From contig JADANN010000468.1 in NCBI GenBank assembly GCA_018806985.1, positions 5,998,072 to 6,062,071 on the forward strand: a stretch of 64,000 nt of DNA. Reading direction: 5' to 3'. The position numbers and the translations under genes were made by a program. Positions 47,595 to 58,860 of this stretch are shown in pieces. The first letter of the stretch is position 1, and every line of letters starts with the position of its first letter. This DNA comes from Angiostrongylus vasorum. Lineage: Eukaryota; Nematoda; Chromadorea; Rhabditida; Metastrongylidae. The notes below the pieces were generated by a model. That model did not search any database. It was not told where the DNA came from and saw only the letters and a list, made by a program, of their open reading frames with translations.

Positions 47595-49074
47595 TGCCAG
47601 AGTGGTCAAGTGGGTCCAGCACGCTCTAAGGATTCGTTGATCATATCTTTCTTTTGGAGTTTTCTTGAGAAACTCTGACCTTCGGGTCAATGGTTTTCCT
47701 GCTATGCGTTTGACACCTCAGGAATCCAGTCACTAACGGCTCTTGTTCACCGGTTGTCGTTCATATGCGTTAAGTTTCCTGCACCTCCTTATTTTCAAAA
47801 GTTTGGCGTACAAAACGGCGTCTCCGGTTCTTGGTCGCTGATGTAGATCGAAGCTTCGGAACCCTTCCCCCTTATCACGCCAAGTGGTCTTTCACCCTCC
47901 TTACGTAACGACCAGCTTTCTGACGTATACGTTAAGACAGGAAGAATCGTTGAGTCCAAGAAGTGTGAACAGAATCGCTGTTCTTTGTTCTCTTCACTAC
48001 ATCCCCGATACTATTGAGATCCGCTCGCTTAGTCCTGCTCAGCTTTGGAGCTAAGTCGTTCATCATATTGATTTCCCGGATGTAACTAGAGCATTCGAAG
48101 ATATTCAATTCGCTCACCGTGAATGGAGCATAAGTAACCAACCTGTTCTTCTGGAACATCGTTTTTGTAAGATTTCATCGAACACCAATCTCTCCAAAGG
48201 CGTTATCAAAACATGAAAGCATTCTTTTTCGCATGGTCAATACTTGCTGTTTTAAGAACGAAGTCGTTAGCATTCCAGTGTTCGCATAACGTTCTCGAGG
48301 GTGGTGTCAAATAATTTTGACGAGATGGTATAGCCTTGAATAACTTCTTTTGACATAGACGTTAACATTGTTGTAGAATGATGACATTTGGGTACTGAAA
48401 TTTTTATACAACTCACTAAGAATCCTTATATACTGAGTAGGGACCCTCTGGACGCCCAGGACTTTTATGACTGCTTTTATCTCAATTGAGTCAAAAGCTT
48501 TCTTTAGCTGGATGAGAGTGAGATAGAGAAGTTTCTTGTACTTCTTTATGGTTCAATGAGTGTTGCTATCGTGTATACGTGGTCCATCGCACCGAATCCT
48601 TTCCGAAACCCTACTTGCTTACATGGCTGCTTCTTTTCTAAGATCTCTTACCGACTGTGTTGATATTTCAACAAGCTCGGACGTGAGTTGGCGGTTTCCT
48701 GTCGATCGTGCGATTCCGTGCTGGCGTATGAGCTCGAGTGTTTCTAGATACAGACGTATCCTGGTGACTTTCGAGCTCTCAGCTTTCACAGCGATAACGT
48801 GAAGATTTCGAATAAGCCGACCGTATTCCTCTTCGATGTTATTAAAAACGGTATCTTCCCAACAATATGAACTAAACAAATCCCAGTTTATGACGACTTC
48901 GGAATATCGTTTTTTTGAATCTAACAAGCTTTTTATTCTTTCTGCGAAAAAATGAAATCTTGCAAGAAAGAGACGGTGGTCTGGTCTCGTGTAGAATTTT
49001 TGGGACAACAGCTACATCGGTTAGGCAGAATCTTCGCTTTACTATGATGCAGTCTACTTTGCCCACGGATCCCT
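47595..49074 (-). mobile_element. RTE-A outer copy, 3' part (split by the nested copy)
   Basis: Reverse orientation. It resumes the element at the point equivalent to GACCACATCATAGTAAAT of the forward copy, includes the stretch ESSKVTRIRLYLETLELIRQ, then has an internal deletion of about 0.55 kb joining AGATCTTAGAAAAGAA to GCAGCCATGTAAGCAAG, then the RT and C-terminal parts to about 47595. Frames are broken. Confidence 0.8.
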
Positions 49075-49089
49075 CTCATATGAGGGATC

Positions 49090-52000
49090 CCAATAGCCGG
49101 GTAGTCGCGAGGCTACGTGGCGCGTCCCCATGTGGCAGATAAGGGGTTAATCGCAGATCAAAAGCGACCTCTCTTTCTCTGAGACGCAGGTGGTCCAGGA
49201 GATGGACACCCTGTTTCTGCTGCGTCGATCTGGCACATACTTCCTGCATTTACGAGGCGTATTCATGCACGCGTGTGTGGGTGCGTCCTAGTTTATGCAG
49301 ATTGTATTCTACGAGTCAATTTGGGCAAAAGCCCTGCAATCAAGTGACAGGGAAGTATATGGGAGGCGGTTAGGAGTCGCCTCCAACAAATAAGCTCCAT
49401 GTCCATTCTGGGAGATCCTGGCAAGCTACCTATGAATATACCAAGCCCCCACGTCCAGAGCCCAGTAAGCTATACGTGATTATCAAAAGCTAAAAACAGT
49501 AAAAGAAACGGGTCTCATTCTCCTGATCCTGAAAGAGCCCCAATTCGGCAGCGTTGAGTAGGACGAGTACGGCGAGGCTGCTAAAATCTCAGGGTCAATG
49601 GAAGCTGCCTGGATTTCGAAGAACTATGGTGACGATCTGTACCTACAATGCACGTACACTTTCATCCGAGTCCTCAATGGAAGACTTGCTCATGCAAGAA
49701 AGAAGGATAAGGTACGACGTCATTGGCCTGGCCGAGACGAGAAGACGTCACCCTTTCAACGTCGTCTATAACACCGGAGAAGAACTGTCTCTTGGAACAT
49801 GAGACGGTAGGGGAGTCGGCGGTGTCGGTGTTCTCATCAAGACAAGACTGTCCATGAAAATTGATTCATTCCAACAACTAACAACCCAAATCGAACGTTT
49901 ACGATTAAAAAAGATGTGGATCAATACCGGATTTGAGAATCTTCGTCGTTTACTCGCCGACATCAAACAATGACGAAGAAGAAATCGAGGCGTTCTATAT
50001 GGACTTAGAGAAGTTCTACAGAGAAGAACATACATTCTTCAAGATCATCGTTGGAGATTTCAACGCCAAGAATGGACCAAGAAGAACGCCTGAAGAACTT
50101 CACATTGGGATCTACAGATTAGAATGGAACGAGCAAGGTGAGCGGCTGTCTAACTTTACCATGACGAACAAAACCATCCATGGTAACTCGGAATTCCAGA
50201 AGCCCCACCCTCAGCGCAGGACGTGGGAGTCTGCAATGGAGAGTACCATAACGAAATAGACCACATCATAGTAAATAGAATGTTTTTGCCTAACAGAATG
50301 TCGCTGTTGTCCCCAACATGGGATCAGACCATCACCTCCTTCGTGCAAGATTCTATTTCTTGCGGAAAGAAGAAAAAAGCCGCGAAATTCAAAAACCGAA
50401 GTCCCATAACCACCATAAACTGGCACTTATTCAATTCATTAGTCGGCTGCGACGAATAATACGATCGGCTCATTCAACATGTTCACGTTAGCGCTATGAA
50501 AGCTAAGAGTTCGAAAGTCACCAAGAGACGTCTGTCTCCAGAAACCCTCGAGTTGATACGCCAGCATGAAATCGCACGAGCTGCAGGCAACAGCGAACTA
50601 ACGTCCGAACTTGCAAAACAATGCAGACAAGCAATAAAAGATCTTAAAGACAGAAGAGCAGGAGTAATAGTCGAAGCTGCAGAGGCTGGTAAAAACATTC
50701 ACAAAGCCCAACGAAGCTTCGTCAATTACAAGACCAAGATGGTTGCAATCCGACGCCCAGACGGAACAGTTACAGCGTCCAGAAAGGCAATGGAAGAAAT
50801 CATTCACGAATACTACTCGGATCTCTTCGATAGCCAAGTCCACCTTCCGTCATATGAAATAAAGGGAGGATGGATATGTTGTAGCACCAGTTCTCCCTTC
50901 CCAAAATCCGACATGCTATTTCGTAGGTGAAAAACCGAACAACACCAGGTCCGGACAGGGATAAGATCAGAACACCTGAAGAACCTTCCGCTAGTCCTCG
51001 TAAACACACTGGCTCGGCTCTTCACACGTTACCTGTCTGAATTCAAGGTCCCTACTCAGTGGAAGACAAGCGAGACCGTGTTATTGTTCAAGAAGGGTGA
51101 CCTACACGATATCGGCAACTATCGTCCCAATCTTGCCGCTCTGCCGTCTACAAACTTTTCACTCGAGTCATCTTAAACAGAATTGACAGAACACTGGACG
51201 AAGGACAGCCATGTGAGCAAGCATGGTTTCGAGAAAGATTTAGTACGATGGAACACCTCCACACTATAACAAGACTCATTGAACTATCGCGAGAGTACAA
51301 AAGACCGCTCTGTCTCACTTTCATCGATTTAAGGAGGGCCTTTGACTCAAGTGAGATAGAATCAGTCATGGAAGCCGTTGATAGTCAAAGAGTCCCTACT
51401 CAGCACATAAAGACTCTTCGTGAGCTGTACAAAAAATTCCACAATCAAGATATCACTATTCTACAACGATATTAACACTGACGTCAAAAAGAGGGGTTAG
51501 GTAAGGCGATACCATCTTGCCAAAATTATTTACCGCCACCCTCCAGAACGTCATTCGAACATTGGAATGGAATAATATGGGAGTGAAAATCGATGGTCGA
51601 CAGTTACATCTTCGTTTGCTGGTGACATCGTCCTTATAACACCAAACATTGGCCAAGCGGAACGTATGTTTGCCGACTTTGATAAGCCTGTGGAAAGATT
51701 GGTCATGGACTAAATCTCACAAAAACGATGTTCATGAGGAGTGGATTGGTATCGTGTGTCCCATTCACGCTCAACGGAACGAATATCTCCGAATGCTCCA
51801 GTTATATCTATCTAGGTCGGGAAATCAACACGTTGAACGACCTAGCTCCAGAGCTGAGCAGAAGGAAACGAGCGGCTTGGGGAGCTTTCAAGAACATCGG
51901 GGATGTAGTGAAGAGGACAAAGAGCACCCGAATCCGTGCCCACCTTTTCGACTCAACGGTCCTTCCTACCCTAACGTATGCGTCAGAAACCTGGCCGATC

Positions 52001-52472
52001 CGTAAGCAGGATGAACGATCACTCAGTGTTATCGAACTCGCAGTCGAACGGACGATGCTAGGAGTATCCCGTTTCACACAAGTAAAGTGAAGTTTGACAA
52101 GTTCCGACCTGCGTCAACGATCAAAAATCAAAGATGCCGTTCTGTACGCCAAACAGTCGAAGATAAGGTGGGCCGGACACGTAATGCGTATGAATGACAA
52201 CCGATGGACAAGAGCCGTTAGTGACTGGATTCCTCGGGACGTTAAACGCGCTGCAGGAAGACCACCGACTCGATTGTCAGAGTGTTCTTCACGAAAAGCC
52301 TAGAAGAAAGACATGATGCTCGACAAGTCCCCTAGAGCGAGCAGAACCCACTGGGGGCTACTCTTGCACGCGACAGGGAAAATTGGAAGATTTGTAAGCG
52401 CCCGCTCCAGTCACTCGACGATCAACGAGATTACAGGTGATACAAATGATACAGTGTACCATGCTAAGGTAC
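49090..52472 (+). mobile_element. RTE-A non-LTR retrotransposon, longest copy
   Basis: About 3.4 kb. Leader from AGCCGGGTAGTCGCGAGGCT (49097), endonuclease region from about 49600 (TICTYNARTLSSESSMEDLL; DVIGLAETRRRHP; VGDFNAK), linker 50490-50860, reverse-transcriptase region about 51160-51700 (LTFIDLRRAFDS; the FADD box is damaged), C-terminal region with FDSTVLPTLTYASETW and RWAGHVMRMNDNRWTRAV. One polyprotein is expected in this family; here it is broken by several frameshifts and stops, so the copy cannot be autonomous. The 3' end is GATACAAATGATACAGTG then TACCATGCTAAGG, short GATAC repeats typical of RTE tails. Confidence 0.88.
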
Positions 52473-53470
52473 TCTCATAGGAGGCTCCCACGTCCAGCGT
52501 TCAGGGCGGGGCTTCTGGAATTGCGATTTACCACGAATGGTCTTGGTCGTTATGATAAACTCAGACAGCTGCTCACCATGCTCACTAATCTATGAGTATC
52601 AACGTGACCTTCTTCAGACGTTCTTTTAGGTCCAATCTTAGCATTAAAATCTCCACTGATGACTATGAAAAATGTATGATCTTCTCTGTAGAATTCTCCA
52701 AGGCGAAACAGAGCGCTTCGACTTTGTTGTCATGTTAAAGCGGTGTTGAATCAAATCACTTCAACAGTTAACGTCAGAGTCGGGCTGTTGTTCGAAGGAA
52801 CCGCTATTCATGGCCAATCACGTGCTGACGAGAACGTCGCCGCCGCCGACGGCTTTGCTGTCGCATGTCACAAGGAACAATTCTTCTCCACTATCACAGA
52901 TGGCGTTGAATTGGTGCTCTTCTGGTCTCAGGTAGTCCGATGACGTCGTACCTTATCCCTCTTGCCTGCATGATCAAGTCTTCTATCGAGAAGTAAACGT
53001 GCTTACAATGTAGGTACAGATTTTTAGCGTAATCCCTAGCGATTTAGGCATCCCTAGAATGGCGCTGAGGTTTAAGCAGCCTCTCCACAATCGTCCTACC
53101 CAACCGTACCTTATCGGGGAACCACGCCGGGGTCAGGGGAATGAGGCCCATTTTATTCCACTGTGTTTAGCTTTTTGATACCCACGTATAGCTTTCTCAG
53201 CTTTGAACCTGGGGCTGGGTATACTCATGGGTAGCTTTCCAGTCTCTCCCAAACTACACAGGAACTTATTTGCTAGAGAGCGACTCCAAACGAGAACACA
53301 TCCACACACGCATGCATAAATACTTCCTCGTAAATATAGAACCTCTGTGCTAGGAGAAACAGGGAGTCCATTCCTTGGATCCATCTGCGTCTCAGGAAAG
53401 TGAAAGTCGATCTTGGTCTGTGGTGAACCCTCTGGGAACGCGCCACTTTGCCTCGCGACTAATTGGCATG
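52473..53470 (-). mobile_element. RTE-A outer copy, 5' part
   Basis: On the minus strand it begins near AGTCGCGAGGCAAAGTGGCG, carries the leader (GGCGTATTC-like, TGCATGCGTGTGTGG) and the endonuclease region, and stops at CCTCCTATGAGAG, exactly where the forward copy is inserted. Together with 47595-49074 it makes one interrupted element. Confidence 0.8.
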
Positions 53471-54880
53471 AAATCACTCTATGAGGAGATCCGTGGGTGT
53501 GGTACCATTCGAAAAACAATTCATTAGTGTCAGCCCCTATGCTTAGTGCATGGATTGCCTCTTCTTCGCTGATAATTCCGAAACCAAAACGTATTAACTC
53601 GTAGATGACCGCTGCAAATTTGCAAGGAAGGGTCTCCATTTCCAACGTATTCCTACTAAGGTACTCGCCAGAACGTCAGGAATCCAGAATGAATAGTCCC
53701 GACAGTTGTCATTGTACTCCATTCGATTTTATGATGCTACAGAGAATAATTCTGAAGGCTTTTCGCGAATCACTGCAGCGCCGAAGCATCAGTCACGATA
53801 AAGTTTTGTTATTAATCTCGTGTATACTTGTAAATAAATACAGTATATTGGGTCGATCAATGCACAAAATTGATGAGTATTAGATTTGCGAACAGTTATG
53901 AAAAACAAACTTTGTAGAGAGAGGAGCTAAAAATAGCAGAATATAGAACAAGATACAATGAAATAACATGCACTGTGATGTAATCCTCCAAGTAACAAAC
54001 ACATTAAGCGTCAACGAAACTTTCGCAAATCGGTAAGTGTAATGGACAGCAGCATGAAATTAAGAGTTGCCAGTGTATCGACATTATAGACATGTTTTCC
54101 TACAATAACCACATTCACTATGAGTTTGTAAATGTAGCTGCCTCTGCAGAAAATATGGCAAACACTACTAAGGAGTTTATCGCATACGAAGCTGATCCCA
54201 CTAGAGTAAAGCGGTCTTTCAACCAAAACAAAAACATTTCCAAACATAACTGTTCTTACTACAAATGCAGTCTCAATTTAGTCTAGGCTACCATAACATA
54301 TACTAACGTAGCTTATTTCACAAAGATATACAAGCCGGGGGTTAGTGAAATCGGTTTTACAAGAATTCTACAAAAACATGTTAACTACCACGATTAAAGC
54401 AAGTGCTCGAAGCTAATGCGATCGCACAAAGACAAGTAACTGATACCAGTCCACACTTCTATCATGTTCAACATATTCAACAAAATCAGCCTCAAATAGT
54501 GCGCTCCAGTTAGCATAGAAAAAATGCGATAACGACCTTTAAATAACTTTCTCTACTGTGGAGCGCATTATTTGTCAAGTGAGTCCTTTGAACCCTGACA
54601 TCACTCCTTGTTTCGGATATGTGGCAAGTGCATACGTCTTCATAACTAAGTTTTTTGGATGAGAATGTGTCATATTTTCTCGTCCTTAGAAGCTTTTTCC
54701 ACAAGATCAGCTGGAGTTTTATCTAGGTTTACCGGATATAAGCGCTTTCTATCCTTTTGTTTATTTACTTAGCAGTCAGAAGATTTTGAAGCAGCGCATT
54801 TTAGCATAAAAACTACTAATTGTGAGGCTTTTAGCGTCAATGTCATAACAATATAATTGTTAGATAGATAAAGGGGAAAA
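53471..54880. other. Interval with no supported gene
   Basis: Short frames exist on both strands (for example 54092-54286 plus and 54247-54011 minus), but neither has domains or convincing splice signals. No repeat family recognised. Confidence 0.35.
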
Positions 54881-54884
54881 TATT

Positions 54885-55070
54885 TCACGATGATCAATCT
54901 CTTAGAGATGCGCTTTGAATTCGTCTCTGTTGAGCATCGTAGATATTATTGAACGCGTATTTGGCCTATACATCGGCCTAGCGATGTATGAAGTCAGTGA
55001 TTGCATCCTCCCAGATATGTTCATTGCCATTTCTCAGCCCTGGAGATTGGAAGTGAATGAACTGTTAAAT
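54885..55070 (-). mobile_element. SINE S1, strongly diverged
   Basis: The plus strand ATGATCAATCTCTTAGAGAT then GCGCTTTGAATTC and CGCGTATTTGGCCTATACAT parallels the 3' portion of the copies at 13.81 and 26.0 kb; CCTCCCAGATATGTTCATTG corresponds to their body. Confidence 0.5.
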
Positions 55071-55880
55071 GTGCCGTGTGGGCCTCGTAGTTGTGTTGAT
55101 ATAAACAATATAAACAATGATGCAATAACGGAATTGGTACATACATTTGACATAAGGACTAAAGATTAGCATTAACACTAAGAGAGGATGGCTGCTATCT
55201 TCAACCACCTAGGTCGACTGAGGAACAAACAACATGGTACATAAGTTGCACTCAACTAGGAAGAGCTGTTATTACGCGGAAGTGTAAGAAGATTCGAGAA
55301 ACAGTGGCTCTACAAATGAGTATCAGTTCCTTATACACTGATTTGGAATAGATTTCCTATGGGTAGCGGCATGGATAAACATGTTTTCTTTTTATCTGCT
55401 TATTGTAGGTCGTAATTATTAGGGTGAATGCTGAAACGTGCGGCATATGAGCTCTTCTCAGCAACAGGTCATAGTCGTTCCCTTACAATATTTAGGTGGG
55501 GAGGTATGTAAAAAAGTTTATCTCACTGTTCTGTTGTGAAACTCGCGTGAATAACGTCGTATTAGTCGGCTTTAGTCTTGATAGCAACTTTTTTTCTTCG
55601 TCAGACGCAAGGGTTCAAAAATGTTTCAAAAGCATGACAGGAAAAACTTGGTGGAATGTGTGGATGAATGAAAACCGGAAATGCTAATGAGGAGCGCAAT
55701 AAACAGAATGACGAAGGGTATAGAGAGTGCGCAACAAGAGGAAAGCTGCTTGCAACAAGGTATTTTGAAGGGCATACGTTGACACCAAATCATAGTGATT
55801 GTTCCGAAAAATTAAGCACTAGATATCCGCTCTTTTGCTTTCATAAACGAACAGCTTAAAATCACCTGGTCCTCCTCATT
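55071..55880. other. Interval with no supported gene
   Basis: Nothing recognised on either strand. Confidence 0.35.
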
Positions 55881-55884
55881 ACTT

Positions 55885-56282
55885 ACATGGATACAAGGAT
55901 GGCCCAACTTCACTGCTTGTGGGCGCCCTAGCATAATTTCCATTCTCCAAAGATTTGCTGGTTTAAGCACTGCAACTGCGTGGAACCCCGAGCTCATCCT
56001 AGCCGAAGCTTTCCTCAGGTGGTCACCATCTCAAGCAGTCGCTCCCTTTGTGGACTAGATGGAAACTTGCCACCATGCGACTATTTTGATACCAGCACGA
56101 TGGTCATTCTTGGTATCGGTATGGGCTTACTTATTTAGGCTTCCAGATAGAAACGTCGGAGTCTTTCTTAGCTTGGGAGACCCTGCTTGGGAATGAATCA
56201 CCCGCTTCACGTCACAGTCCGACACCAGGGAACATCACTCAGCCACGACGAGGCAGTAAAAAGTTGGGAGGATCTTCCTCGT
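55885..56282 (-). mobile_element. Family F retroposon, copy 8, diverged
   Basis: Reverse copy, tail GGATACAAGGATGGCCCAAC at 55889 (plus strand) and head AGGCAGTAAAAAGTTGGGAGG at about 56252. It is the most mutated full-length copy. Confidence 0.75.
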
Positions 56283-56899
56283 TACATTTTAAAATAATGT
56301 GAATGTCTTCAGAGTAGCACATATGGAGTTCCGTGATACTGTGGAAGAGAAGAAACAGATTTCTTTCATGATTAACGAGACTTGCCTTATACTAATATAT
56401 CCAAACAGTGTTTCTATTCTACCAGGTAGATCTTGTGTCAATGTCCCCGCTATAGAGTGACGGAGGTTGTGTCCAGTGCACCGCGTGCACCACCGTGTTT
56501 AGATATTCGGACTGTCAACAAAATAGATGCCTATGTCAAAAAATGACACGGAAAAAGTAATAGGAAACGTGGGAATTATGCAGTCAAGTGGCAAACATGA
56601 TGTATTGACGAACCATCTGAGCGTTTAAGTAAGCCTATTCAGTTATCTCAGCGTGAGATGTTATCCACCATTTCGAAACATCGTCTGTATCTGTTATCTG
56701 AGTTCAGAAATGTATCGAAATCATTTCTAGTAATCCATTTTATCGACTGTTTTTCATAAACTCCATTTCTCCCCCTCTTAGTGTTATGAACTGTCCAGCC
56801 GTTTTCATTATTAAAGACTTTACTTTTTTTAATTCGTACTGTTGCAAATCTGGGAAGGTTTATTTTTTAAACGGGCTGTCCCTCCGTTTTAAATCCAGT

Positions 56900-58170
56900 T
56901 TTTTTTTCAATTTTTGGGGCTTAACCAGGGTTTTTGAGCGATTTCATCGCCCATTGTGCCCACTCACACTCCCCGCTATTCTCACTCTTTCCTAGCATCC
57001 CATCACACTCCGCCTGGCCGGCACCCACCCGTCCCCTAAGAGGGTGCACGTTGAGGGGGCTTACAGCGCCGTAAACCTATTTCAAGCCGAGATACACGGG
57101 TAAATACTGCTGCGATATTGCTATCCCGACCCAGAACCAATGTTTCAAAGCGACCGGTTCACTGCGGCAGCTACCGTAAAACGTCTGCGAGTGGTGCCGT
57201 GTTAGCAGCAGGCCCCCGAGTTTTGACTATCCAGCGAATTTTGGAGAATTCGGCACGCTCCTTTCGTGAGGTTGACGTTCAGGCAGCGCCCTTCCGGCGT
57301 TTTCTACGTTTTCCGCATTTACGTGCGCCGTGCTACCGTAACCCAACCGCGAGTGGTGCAGGGCTGGGCAGAAGCCGCGAGTTATGACTATGTATCGAAA
57401 TGTTGCGTTAATGTGGTTGCTTACGTTGGCGTTTTCCGGTGGGTTCAGGGCGAGTTCGGGCCAACCCAGCGCCCCCCAGCGCCTCCGTCGACCTCGTCTC
57501 CGCAGCCCGTCCCGTCCGCGACGATGCTACTCCTGTTGTGTTCGTTTAAATTTAGTCTTTTTTCAACATTTTACGTTCTTAAACGGAGATTTTGAGCGAC
57601 TTCCTCGCGCACCCGCTGCCTCCTCCTTCCACACTGCTCCGCCCCCACCCCCAGTTTACTTATGCGTCTTTGTGACGATGTTTCAAAAATACGGTGTATG
57701 GCGCAGTAAACGTATTTTGAAGGCAAGTTCGGGAAAACACAGCGGCTTCGTCGACCCTGTCTCGTTCCTATCCGTTCCAGTAGCCAGCGACGCTACTCGT
57801 TTGCGCTTGTACAAATTTCGTCTTTCTCAACTTTTCGTTCTAAAACGGAGATTTTAAGCTGCTTCCTCGCGCACACCCTGTCCCCTCCTCCACACTCCTC
57901 CACCTCCAACCCCAGTTTACCAGTTTACCCATGCGTCTTTATGAGAACGTTCGAAAAAAATCTGGTTTGTGGCGCTCTAAACCCATTTTGGGCCGTAATA
58001 CGAGGGAAATATTGTTGCGATGTTGCTATTCCTTTCCCAGACCCGATGTTTCATAGCGGCTAGTTCGACTCCACGGCTACCGTAACCGGTCCACTAGGGG
58101 GTCCAGTGTTGGCAGCAGGCCCAGAGTTTTGACCATCCATCGGAATTTGTAGAATTCGGCGTGCTGCTTT
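56900..58170. repeat. GC- and CpG-rich diverged duplicated blocks
   Basis: Block ATGTTTCAAAGCGACCGGTT ... GCAGCAGGCCCCCGAGTTTT (57138-57226) recurs near 58046-58130 as ATGTTTCATAGCGGCTAGTT ... GCAGCAGGCCCAGAGTTTT, an offset near 905 bp. A second block, AAACGGAGATTTTGAGCGAC with TTCCTCGCGCACCC, occurs at 57579 and 57842, with a faint trace at 56860-56960. Composition differs sharply from the AT-rich DNA before it. The 157-codon frame at 57384-57857 spans these blocks and is low in complexity; I do not call it a gene. Confidence 0.65.
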
Positions 58171-58347
58171 CATGTGGTTGGCGTTAAGGCAGCGTCGTTC
58201 CTGCGTTTTCTGGATTTTCCGCACTTACGGGCGCCGTGCAACCGTAATCCGTCCGCGCGTGGTTTAGTGTTAGTGGCAGGCTCAAGCCAATTCATACGAC
58301 CACATACACAAAACACCCGATCAGGGCATAGTCTCAACAGATCGCAG

Positions 58348-58355
58348 TATATAAA
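58348..58355 (+). promoter_or_regulatory. TATA-box-like element repeated in every array unit
   Basis: TATATAAA, followed 45 nt later in many units by an ATG (58393). The same motif precedes each unit, changed to TATACAAA in the unit near 61405. Whether it drives transcription is unknown. Confidence 0.4.
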
Positions 58356-58649
58356 CACTGCTCTACTGGACACAACACCTTGACCAGCATACATGTCGCA
58401 AACGTGTGATTTTGCACTCCTTCATGAAAATGGAAATGAAATTGCGAGACTTTGTGGCCACCTACGACTTCTCCTCCCCCCTAAGGCTCAGCCGAGAGCC
58501 TCGTGCAACCGTTTGCAGCGTTTTTCCCCACATTGTTTCGGCGATTTTCCGACTTACGCTCGGAATACTCGTCTGCGCTCGAGAAACTCGTCCGCACGCA
58601 TTGCAGTAACTGTGCGTAAGTACTGATAGCCGGCTGGAAATAGTAGCGT

Positions 58650-58860
58650 CGGCGCGCTGAAAATCGCCTTCTCTGCGGATATAATACGCTGAAAATCGCT
58701 TTCTCTGCGGATATAATACGCTGAAAATCGCCTTCTCTGCGGATATAATACGCTGAAAATCGCCTTCTCTGCGGATATAATACGCTGAAAATCGCTTTCT
58801 CTGCGGATATAATACGCTGAAAATCGCCTTTCTCTGCGGATATAAATAAAGTCCAGGCAC
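58650..58860. repeat. 32-33 bp minisatellite, six copies (first block)
   Basis: Unit TACGCTGAAAATCGCC then TTCTCTGCGGATATAA. Later blocks hold about 3 (59240-59340), 6 (59735-59925), 1 (60318), 1 (60740), 5 (61160-61315), 6 (61708-61900), 1 (62296), 7 (62717-62945), 5 (63338-63495) and 1 (63892) copies. Confidence 0.9.

Noticed and set aside
57384..57857. 157-codon plus-strand frame with an apparent signal peptide
   Set aside because: It spans diverged repeat blocks, is rich in Pro, Arg and Ser as expected from GC-rich DNA, and the homologous block at 58 kb does not keep the frame.
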